NCBI GenBank assembly: GCA_011125455.1
Contig: VKHO01000011.1
Span: 1 to 52,367 of the forward strand
Source: Chlamydiales bacterium STE3
Lineage (GTDB): Bacteria; Chlamydiota; Chlamydiia; Chlamydiales; Parachlamydiaceae
Length of the DNA stretch: 52,367 bases
Reading direction: 5' to 3'
In this document: positions 46,185 to 52,367 of the stretch, one piece after another
Layout of the letters: each line of letters starts with the position of its first letter
Position numbering within the stretch: the first letter of the stretch is position 1
The notes under the pieces: model-generated
The model's database searches: none
Seen by the model: the letters and a program-made list of their open reading frames with translations, nothing else
Told to the model about the DNA's origin: nothing
Made by a program: the position numbers and the translations under genes

Positions 46185-46269
46185 TATTTTAAATTGTGAA
46201 AATTTTAATATAGGAATATGATACTAAACTTGTTGTTGCGAAGTCAATTGATTGATATGAGGCGTAAAA

Positions 46270-46521
46270 ATGAATAATAAAATTGGGCGTAATGATCCCT
46301 GCCCTTGTGGATCTGGAAAAAAATTTAAACAATGTTGTTACGGTAAGCCGGCTGCAAAAAAGCCTTTGCCCTTTAAAGCAACAGTTTTATCACAACCTAA
46401 GCAGATAGACCTGATGGCACGTACTTTTGGACAATACATTGAAGCTGCCGAGCAAGAGCAGTTACCTCCTTTGCCTCCTGAGTTAACCAAAGAAAATCAC
46501 ATTGAAGAGAAAACCTCTTGA
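46270..46521 (+). CDS. SEC-C motif protein
   Basis: The 83-residue product begins [25 protein letters not shown], a perfect SEC-C zinc-binding motif (C-x-C-x(8)-C-C) like the one at the SecA C-terminus. The remainder is short and polar, ending in an acidic tail. Small SEC-C proteins may bind the ribosome or SecB-like partners; the role here is unknown. It is read rightward, divergent from the TtcA-like gene, and ends before a hairpin and the tRNA pair. Confidence 0.85.
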   Translation: MNNKIGRNDPCPCGSGKKFKQCCYGKPAAKKPLPFKATVLSQPKQIDLMARTFGQYIEAAEQEQLPPLPPELTKENHIEEKTS

Positions 46522-46551
46522 TGCTAAATCTGCTTATTTGCTATAACAACT

Positions 46552-46579
46552 GCTTACCTCACTTGTGAGGTGAGCTTTT
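46552..46579 (+). terminator. Hairpin terminator ahead of tRNA-Thr
   Basis: GCTTACCTCAC pairs with GTGAGGTGAGC (one G-T pair) and is followed by CTTTT. It lies 30 bases after the SEC-C gene and 3 bases before tRNA-Thr, so it separates the two transcripts or forms part of the tRNA leader. Confidence 0.6.
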
Positions 46580-46582
46580 CAT

Positions 46583-46654
46583 GCTGGCATAGCTCAACGG
46601 TAGAGCACTCGCCTTGTAAGCGATAGGTTGTGGGTTCAAGTCCTACTGCCAGCA
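46583..46654 (+). tRNA. tRNA-Thr (anticodon TGT)
   Basis: Acceptor stem GCTGGCA with TGCCAGC, D-arm with GCTCAACGGTAGAGC, anticodon loop CTTGTAA with anticodon TGT, T-loop GTTCAAG, discriminator A. One mismatch at the top of the anticodon stem (27-43) is tolerated. It is followed 14 bases later by tRNA-Tyr. Confidence 0.93.
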
Positions 46655-46668
46655 TCTTCTCCTCTCAT

Positions 46669-46750
46669 GGGGGTGTCGCCTAGTGGCAATGGCAAGAGAC
46701 TGTAAATCTCTCGACTTCGGTCTGCGTTGGTTCGAGTCCAACCGCCCCCA
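46669..46750 (+). tRNA. tRNA-Tyr (anticodon GTA)
   Basis: Acceptor stem GGGGGTG with CGCCCCC, anticodon loop CTGTAAA with anticodon GTA, a long variable arm typical of tRNA-Tyr, T-loop GTTCGAG and discriminator A. The 3' part from the anticodon stem-loop on is repeated at 47653-47705. Confidence 0.95.
46698..46749 (+). repeat. Direct repeat, copy 1: 3' part of intact tRNA-Tyr
   Basis: These 52 bases recur at 47653-47704 with one difference (A at 46714, G at 47669). They start in the anticodon stem-loop and run to the end of the acceptor stem, the usual extent of a tRNA attachment site. Confidence 0.9.
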
Positions 46751-46913
46751 TCATTATCACGGACAGTTTTGAGAAAAATTGCAGGAACAGTCTATAGCCA
46801 TAGTGTTTTCCATGGAATTTGTACAAGTCTGCCATTTTAGTAATTCTTTTCAGAGTGAAATAATAGAAGTCAGGGTGAAATGGACGATTTTCTAAATGCT
46901 TGATTGTTCAGCT

Positions 46914-47204
46914 TTACGAAAAGTTTTTTTGCTTTTTATTTAAAATAATTTGATCTCGCAGGACATAAGGATCTAAATCAAGATCTTCACCCCAGGCTAC
47001 AGTATCGGTTTTTTTATCAATATATACAGACTTAAAGTAATCGATCGAATTCCAGGAAGAAAAAACTCCTTTCCCTACAAGATTTTTTAAATCAACCTCA
47101 CCTTCGATACCATCATCAAAGAGAATCCATAACTTATAGTTGTCATGGGGCTCACATTTAATAATTTTTGCTCTATGGAATTCCATAATATTTATCTCAT
47201 TCAA
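46914..47204 (-). CDS. DUF2442 protein (possible antitoxin or partner of DUF4160)
   Basis: The 96-residue product matches the DUF2442 pattern: a strand pair KLWILFDDGIEGEVDLKNLVGKGVFSSW, then YFKSVYIDKKTDTVAWGEDLDLDPYVLRDQI, ending in a basic tail. A later ATG (MEFHRAK, 47186) is an equally good start and is more typical. Its start overlaps the end of the DUF4160 gene by 8 bases. DUF2442 and DUF4160 genes are very often paired in mobile DNA and have been suggested to act as a toxin-antitoxin-like unit; their activity is not established. Confidence 0.85.
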   Translation of the reverse strand: MNEINIMEFHRAKIIKCEPHDNYKLWILFDDGIEGEVDLKNLVGKGVFSSWNSIDYFKSVYIDKKTDTVAWGEDLDLDPYVLRDQIILNKKQKNFS

Positions 47205-47457
47205 GAGGGGCTATTTTTTCTAATTTTTGCAGTTTTTCTGCAAGTTTCCAATCCTTTATTAACTCTTGTTGATGTAATGCAGCCCATTCTATAACAAGAC
47301 TTAATGCTTTTGGTGGTAGATGACCTTGTAATATTCCTAGGGGATCAATTCGTATTAATGCTTCATGTTCAGCGTATCTAGCATGAAAGTGTGGTGGTGC
47401 ATGATCGTTGAAATACATCAGGATCAATATTCCAAAAAACTCAGAAATCGTAGGCAT
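47197..47457 (-). CDS. DUF4160 protein (partner of DUF2442)
   Basis: The 86-residue product follows the DUF4160 pattern closely: MPTISEFFGILILMYFNDHAPPHFHARY, with the conserved HxPPHFHA, then EALIRIDPLGILQGHLPPKALSLVIEWAALHQQEL and a closing IAPLE. The histidines could bind metal. It is the first gene of a two-gene leftward unit with DUF2442. Both lie between the two copies of the tRNA-Tyr 3' end, and nothing else codes there. Confidence 0.88.
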   Translation of the reverse strand: MPTISEFFGILILMYFNDHAPPHFHARYAEHEALIRIDPLGILQGHLPPKALSLVIEWAALHQQELIKDWKLAEKLQKLEKIAPLE

Positions 47458-47652
47458 AAATCAGCTCTATCCTCATCTTATCAAAAAAATTCAACACTAT
47501 CTAGTTAATATAACTTTTCCGCAAATTTTCCGCACTTTAATGCAAAAAACTGGCATAAAATGGAATAAGCTAGCACGATCAAAAGTCTTTTAAATCATTG
47601 ATTGTATTGGTGTTATGTGTAATGCTTTAAGCTGTTGCGTGGAAAGGAAACC

Positions 47653-47705
47653 GACTGTAAATCTCTCGGCTTCGGTCTGCGTTGGTTCGAGTCCAACCGC
47701 CCCCC
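47653..47705 (+). repeat. Direct repeat, copy 2: orphan tRNA-Tyr 3' end (putative att site)
   Basis: This copy lacks the 5' half of the tRNA (upstream bases do not match), has 51 of 52 bases identical to copy 1 and one extra C at the end. It cannot make a tRNA. It marks the far end of a 0.9-kb segment inserted at the tRNA-Tyr gene. Confidence 0.85.
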
Positions 47706-47706
47706 A

Positions 47707-48420
47707 GTCTCGGATTGTCAAATGTTTACAATCCATGTCCTACTAAGCTTAACTTTTTATTATAAGTTTTAGGGGACAACGATATGACAATTGACCTAAA
47801 TATTTAACAACAATCTACTAGACTTATCGGGCTGCTTCTCATTTTTTATTTATGAAAAAATAAATTTAGAGAAATGAAGATTTTTTTAAGGTGAAATTTT
47901 TTGCACTTAGGCATTTGCAAACTACATTTTATACAACGATAATGTATTTGCGGTTGATTTTGCTTGAAAACTAGTAAAGTAATAAGAATTTGTAATAAAC
48001 CCAAGATCCTAGGAAGGAGTTTTATTTCGGCCATCCTTGGATAGGCAAGAGCCTCTTTTTTCTATATGGAAATGGGAAATTGGATGACAAACATTCTCAG
48101 CTTTTAATCTCTGAATTGATACAGCTAGAGATAGAGCGAAATGCCGGAAGAGTTTCATGAACTGAACATTTCAATTTGATTGTCCCTGGGAGAGGGGATA
48201 AGCTCCTCCTATTGATCTCTTCTCAAGATTGGACATTCTAATGACCATGTGTTGCAACCATTCAAATGGTTTACAACTGAGAGCAGTGCTTGTTCTAACG
48301 CTACCTTCAGTTTTCTTTGGTCTCTCAATAAATCCTTAAAATAGTAAGTTACTCATCTAAAGATATTACGTGGAAATGTTCAAGTGTTTTGGCAGAAGTG
48401 ATGCCATCACTAAGAGAACC
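47707..48420. other. Non-coding, apparently decayed stretch
   Basis: No intact gene. One plus-strand frame without ATG (about 47999-48160) reads like protein (KEFYFGHPWIGKSLFFLYGN, then QLLISELIQLEIERNAG) before a stop and could be the end of a lost gene. The rest is AT-rich with no recognisable element. Confidence 0.35.
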
Positions 48421-48724
48421 TTAAAGAAAGAGACGGTAATCAATATCAAAAATCTTTTCCAAACGCTTAGCTATTTTTGGGCTAATTTGACGCTCGCCAC
48501 GTTCCATTTTAGAAATATTAGACTGTTCTACGCCGATTGCTTCCCCAATTTTTTTTTTGCGAGAGGCCTTCTCGATTTCTCAACCCTCGTAAATTAAGCG
48601 CAGCGCCAGACACATCATCGAAGACTTCTTTAGCTGCTTCTCTCCAATCAATGGGTTCACTTTTTGATCTTTTATATGAATCGCCCCATTCTTCAGTAAG
48701 GCGCTTTCTCGTGCGTTCCCGCAT
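48421..48724 (-). pseudogene. Frameshifted Xre-family antitoxin
   Basis: The frame from 48724 encodes RERTRKRLTEEWGDSYKRS and LNLRGLRNREGLSQKK, then breaks at a run of ten A (48549-48558). Removing one A restores IGEAIGVEQSNISKMERGER and QISPKIAKRLEKIFDIDYRL to a stop at 48421, a typical helix-turn-helix Xre antitoxin of about 100 residues. It overlaps the toxin gene upstream in the usual toxin-first order. The homopolymer could also allow slippage that makes some full-length protein, or be a sequencing error. Confidence 0.8.
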
Positions 48725-48979
48725 AGTATACCTCTATTAATTTTTCTTGTTTATAGACTCTCCAACAGGCAACATAGGTAGGGCGCTCCTTCTCTAAATG
48801 GCAGTGATAGAGCAGATCTTTCAGCTTACTGAAATTTGGCCAGTTCAATCTTTGGTATTCGTTCAACTCTAGATCTTCTTGTAATAATCGAAAGGTTTTT
48901 GCTGTAGAGCTAGGGAGTTCTTTGAAAGCCTTCTTAGCCTGTCCGGTGAGCTTTATTGTCCAATTTTGTCTGAGTCATT
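48693..48979 (-). pseudogene. Frameshifted RelE/HigB-type toxin
   Basis: From the ATG at 48979 the frame reads MTQTK and then shifts within AAAATTGG (about 48960-48966). In the next frame it continues WTIKLTGQAKKAFKELPSS ... LKDLLYHCHLEKERPTYVAC and ends LIEVYYAGTHEKAPY at 48693. The ending YYAGTHEKAPY is characteristic of RelE-like mRNA interferases. One base too many (probably a T) breaks the gene. The toxin stop lies inside the antitoxin gene, as in intact modules. Confidence 0.8.
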
Positions 48980-49060
48980 AGTGTGAATACAGGTCAATTT
49001 TGACCTATTTGCAAGCAAAAAGAAAATTACATTAAAGCTCACACAATCATTTTTGTAGTA

Positions 49061-49790
49061 CTAAATATGTAATGCTCGGTGCTGGTTATAGTCGCAAATG
49101 AAATATTTGATCAAGCCAATAGGGTGAGCTAGTTTCTTAGAAAAGAACGAGCTTTTCTCACGAGTCGAGGATACCTTTGCCTAAGGGTGTTTGTTATTAA
49201 ATCTTTCAATATAATTTGCCTTTCCAGACTGTTTTCCGACGGGTCAGTGCTGCATTCAAGGAAGGACTTCGTAATATACTTAAGAATTTGTCTGTATAAA
49301 AGAGGGCTTTTCTTTTTAAATCTTCTGACAATTTTACTAGCAAACATTCTGCATCTGTGTGAGTTCGCCTTCCCACATGCATAGCTAAAATTTGTCGAGT
49401 GGCAGAGTGAAAAACAAGCCACAACCATTGCTGGTTATTCTTGCTTCCTACATAACTCCAATGTTCATCTAACTCAATCAAAGATACTTCAAATTCCTAT
49501 GTGCAGGTTACAGGGGAGTTTAGGTCCCCATGCAATTCATTGATGAATTACAGGAACCATGGCATGCTAATGTTAAAAATACGGCAGATTCACTCCAAAG
49601 AAACTCGTTCGAGAATAGCTTGACGAACTAACGAGCGTCCTTTTCCGTTAATGATTTTAATTTGAGGATTAATGACGAATTGCCGTCCACAGTTAAGAAA
49701 TGGATGATTTTGCTTAGCGTTATGAATATGTCCATTCTTTTTAATTGTGGTTGATTTGCAATTTGGGCATGCTAAAGTCGTTTTGGATCT
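49061..49790 (-). mobile_element. IS1-family transposase remnant
   Basis: Reading leftward, an InsA-like zinc-finger part appears first (ACPNCKSTTIKKNGHIHNAK ... NCGRQFVINPQIK, to a stop near 49607). The InsB-like part follows with IELDEHWSYVGSKNNQQWLW (first catalytic Asp) and ALFYTD (second). A frameshift leads into NTLRQRYPRLVRKARSF, and another into KKLAHPIGLIKYFICDYNQH with a stop at 49061. All major IS1 blocks are present but broken by stops and at least two frameshifts, so it is inactive. I could not define its terminal repeats. Confidence 0.82.
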
Positions 49791-49972
49791 CCACTAAATG
49801 AAAATCTTGTAGCAAAACTCTTTAATCTTGAAAAGCCAAAGAAAATTTCAGATGGCATTACATGTTTAGAACTGCCCCCTTTTCAATGGTGGGAAAGTAT
49901 AAAAATTATGCTATTAAGAATTTCATTTTTAAATTACGCTTTTGCTCAATTCTTTGATAACTGAGGTAAAAA

Positions 49973-52225
49973 ATGTTTGCTCCGTCAGGCCCACTAAATT
50001 CCGCTCGATCACATAGCCTACAACCATCCCTAAGGTTTTGGGAATTACCTCCTCCTTGGAATCAGGATTCATTGCAATCCTATTGTGATCAAGTTAATCG
50101 TCAGCCTAGAAATCGAGGCATTAAATATGAAGAGCTATTGAAGTATTTAAGTAAAGCAGACAGAAGCCAATTAACACCGGAAGGTGTTGATGATTTAAGC
50201 CGCAATTTATTGACTCTCATCCAAAAAATTCCAGATGATGTTAAAAAAAGAGAAAGCATTAAAAAAGCTCTAGAGAAGATTTGTTTCTTTCACCCTACTT
50301 TAGGTTCTCTGAACGTACTGAAAAACTTTTGTTTGCATGTTAATGAATCTGTTGGGATAAGAACTCATGTTTACGAGATAGTTTTAGGATTAATCCAATC
50401 GTCACTTCCAAGAATAAGAGAGTTTCAAGACTTAGAATCGCTTGGTCGATGTTTTACTTTAATTAAGCATTACATACCTTCTGATATCAAAAAGGAAAAT
50501 AACCTTAAAAAGGCAATTTTAAATCTAGAAAAGCATCAAGCAGATTTGTTGAAACGCTATTGCTTTTTTATAAATAAGAGAGAAAATCCTATTCGTTCTT
50601 ATTGGTTTATACTCAATGCGATTATAGAAGCTACAAAATTTCAAACGACAATCGAAGAATTACATCGTTTAAGCCAGAATTTAACTCTAATTATTCAACT
50701 GATTCCGATGCGCCATAAGCAGGAGATTGAAGAATGCATCAATGAGGCCAAATGGCATTTAGCCTCTTCATATCGTCTTCATCATTTTATACCTCTGAAA
50801 AGGGAGCTTCGTAATGCAGAAGAGAGCTCAAAGGTTAACATCCTTACCGAGGAAATTAGGTTTATTGATAGCAAATTGCCTGCCGAATTAGATCCTAATT
50901 TAAAGAAAGAAGTTGAAAAATGCCTTAAATTTTCCAATCGCAAATTTTTAATTCGATACTTTGTGGAATCTCGACAAAATGCTGTAAGAGGCCAGGATAC
51001 CTTACATTCCTCTTCAACTTCAGAGGTAATAGAATCCACTCGCTTACAGGAACGTAGAATTTATCCTATCTTATCTATAGATGGGGGAGGACTTCGAGGA
51101 ATTATCCCAGCGACAGTATTGGTTCAGATTGAACGAATCACGAATAAACCGATCTCAAGCCTATTTCAGATGATTGGAGGGACATCAACGGGAGGAATTT
51201 TAACTTTAGGTTTAACAAAACCTCATCCCGATGGATCAGGATTACCAGAATATTCTGCTCAAGACCTTTTAAATCTTTACGCGGAGGAGCATGGCCAAAT
51301 CTTTAGACAAAACCCTTCGTATAGAGAAGACCTTTCAGATTTAAAGTTGGTTGAGAAAGTCCAAGAAGCCATTAGAAATCCTAAATATATAACTCCAGAC
51401 CTTTTTCAAGAAAGATTTCATGATTCTCTCTTGTCCTCTGCTTTGACGGATGTTGTGATCACAGCAAACACTGAGAAAGCTATTATTTCGAAAGTGTATA
51501 GTATTTCATTAGCCACATTGACTGGGTTTATATCTTTTGGGACTGGACTTCTTGGATATGAACCTACTTCTATCTTTTCACATGATAGCATACCTAGGAA
51601 AGTCCATTTATTTACAAGGCAGGGACTCAAAAAGCTCTCTTATAGCTTGGGTAAGCTAGAAGGACTCACTACATTCCCGCGAAGGTACTCCTATCCAGCA
51701 CGCTTGACAGAGCCAGTCCCACTCTATTCAATTTCTCGAAAAGGTAGGGATTTTTTCATGGCTGATATTGCAAAAGTCACATCTGCAGCCCCAAGCTATT
51801 TTCCTGGATTAACATATGATGAACAATTGTTCGTGGATGGAGGAGTACTGCAAAATAACCCATCTATTCCTTGTGTCCTTGAGGCATTAAATAGGGGACA
51901 AAAGAAAGATAACTTGTTTATGGTATCTTTAGGGACAGGTGTAGAGCCCTTACATAAACCAAAAGCTAATTTAGGAGCTTCTCTAGCCTCTTTATGGTTT
52001 GAAACAACCCAGCCCCATGTACAGGAAGATTGCACATTGCGTAACATGTTAAATTTGGGAGCTTGTCATCGTTTTCAATACCATTTTGAAAATCATGCCC
52101 CAGATTTAGATGATACAAGCCCCGAAACAATTAACAAGTTACAGGCAAGCGGCCAAGAGCTTGTGGAGGAAAATATAGACCATATAAGGGAAGTGTGTAA
52201 AGTTTTAAGCCCTGAAAGTATTTAA
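49973..52225 (+). CDS. Patatin-like phospholipase with a novel helical N-terminal repeat region; candidate effector
   Basis: The 750-residue protein ends in a patatin domain (about 363-720), a serine lipid acyl hydrolase. The oxyanion loop is DGGGLRG (370-376), the nucleophile elbow GTSTG with Ser405, and the catalytic Asp622 in FVDGGVLQNNPS, so the Ser-Asp dyad is intact. The first 350 residues match nothing I know but contain four weak repeats, each with a helix 'L..LS..LTLI..IP' followed by a lysine-rich helix, at about 72-101, 154-182, 228-258 and 290-317. No signal peptide is seen. GAGG lies 6 bases before the ATG. It adjoins the IS1 remnant and is complete. Patatin proteins of intracellular bacteria (ExoU, VipD) attack host membranes; that role is inferred. 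Confidence 0.87.
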   Translation: MFAPSGPLNSARSHSLQPSLRFWELPPPWNQDSLQSYCDQVNRQPRNRGIKYEELLKYLSKADRSQLTPEGVDDLSRNLLTLIQKIPDDVKKRESIKKALEKICFFHPTLGSLNVLKNFCLHVNESVGIRTHVYEIVLGLIQSSLPRIREFQDLESLGRCFTLIKHYIPSDIKKENNLKKAILNLEKHQADLLKRYCFFINKRENPIRSYWFILNAIIEATKFQTTIEELHRLSQNLTLIIQLIPMRHKQEIEECINEAKWHLASSYRLHHFIPLKRELRNAEESSKVNILTEEIRFIDSKLPAELDPNLKKEVEKCLKFSNRKFLIRYFVESRQNAVRGQDTLHSSSTSEVIESTRLQERRIYPILSIDGGGLRGIIPATVLVQIERITNKPISSLFQMIGGTSTGGILTLGLTKPHPDGSGLPEYSAQDLLNLYAEEHGQIFRQNPSYREDLSDLKLVEKVQEAIRNPKYITPDLFQERFHDSLLSSALTDVVITANTEKAIISKVYSISLATLTGFISFGTGLLGYEPTSIFSHDSIPRKVHLFTRQGLKKLSYSLGKLEGLTTFPRRYSYPARLTEPVPLYSISRKGRDFFMADIAKVTSAAPSYFPGLTYDEQLFVDGGVLQNNPSIPCVLEALNRGQKKDNLFMVSLGTGVEPLHKPKANLGASLASLWFETTQPHVQEDCTLRNMLNLGACHRFQYHFENHAPDLDDTSPETINKLQASGQELVEENIDHIREVCKVLSPESI

Positions 52226-52275
52226 ATAGTTTGTAGAAGAAAACCCTTAAAGAATTATTTGTGCTGGGCCTTGTT

Positions 52276-52306
52276 GCATAAATCATCCTGTGGACGAGAT
52301 TTATGC
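52276..52306. repeat. 9-bp inverted repeat, possible end of an insertion sequence
   Basis: GCATAAATC (52276-52284) and GATTTATGC (52298-52306) are perfect inverted copies with 13 bases between them. The left arm sits within GGGCCTTGTTGCATAAATC, which resembles terminal sequences of some insertion elements. The window ends 61 bases later, so this cannot be confirmed. Confidence 0.35.
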
Positions 52307-52367
52307 GCAAAAGTGAAAGAAACGCTGCGGATAGGATCTGCTTGCTAAAGAGAAGGTGAATCTATTA

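Noticed and set aside
47846-48034. 62-codon minus-strand frame after the orphan tRNA end
   Set aside because: It is lysine/leucine/isoleucine-rich, as random AT-rich frames are, with no start signal or family resemblance.
1-52367. CRISPR array or prophage
   Set aside because: No series of regularly spaced repeats and no phage structural gene was seen anywhere in the window.

Overview
The window is a stretch of chromosome from a member of the Chlamydiae, most likely an amoeba-associated 'environmental' chlamydia (Parachlamydiaceae-like; a closer name would be a guess). Gene order is the main evidence. From about 7.8 to 28.9 kb the order malQ, type III chaperone, copN, sctV, sctU, ychF, ribF, truB, rbfA, infB, nusA, rpsA matches my recollection of the Chlamydia trachomatis order CT087 to CT098, and rpe, efp, accB, accC (33.8-37.0 kb) matches CT121 to CT124. 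A BTB/LRR protein, a DUF818-type hydrolase, an Inc-like membrane protein and type III secretion genes fit the same picture. The DNA is AT-rich by eye.

Layout. 0.3-9.4 kb: rpmB, a small unknown gene, a soluble transhydrogenase, clpB, queF, a secreted transglutaminase-like/TPR protein and malQ. 9.4-14.4 kb: a compact type III secretion operon read leftward (chaperone, gatekeeper CopN, export gate SctV, autoprotease SctU). 14.5-19.9 kb, rightward: a lineage-specific alpha/beta hydrolase, ychF, an rRNA methyltransferase and a BTB-BACK-LRR protein. 20.1-28.9 kb, leftward: an exported HIT protein and the translation/transcription cluster ribF-truB-rbfA-infB-nusA, then rpsA. 29.7-37.0 kb: an aspartokinase lacking its regulatory half, translationally coupled to a large unknown protein, brnQ, then rpe-efp-accB-accC.

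37-46.5 kb is more lineage-specific: a 162-bp MITE-like element, a secreted repeat protein, an Inc-like protein, a LOG-family protein, a YitT-type membrane protein, tRNA-Asp and tRNA-Val, a lipoprotein, a DUF818 hydrolase, and a tight leftward operon of a TtcA-like enzyme, a MoxR-type AAA ATPase and a 611-residue protein of unknown function. 46.5-52.4 kb is an accessory region. tRNA-Thr and tRNA-Tyr are followed by a mini-island holding only a DUF4160/DUF2442 pair and bounded by a second copy of the tRNA-Tyr 3' end. After it come a decayed RelE/Xre toxin-antitoxin module with one frameshift in each gene, an IS1-family transposase remnant and a large patatin-like phospholipase, a good effector candidate.

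The genes fit an intracellular bacterium with a type III secretion system, host-directed proteins (BTB-LRR, patatin, Inc-like, CopN), glycogen use (MalQ), amino acid import (BrnQ) and core translation genes in an old conserved order. The novelty is at the insertions into that backbone and in the right-hand 6 kb. All family assignments were made by reading the translated sequence; no database search was run.
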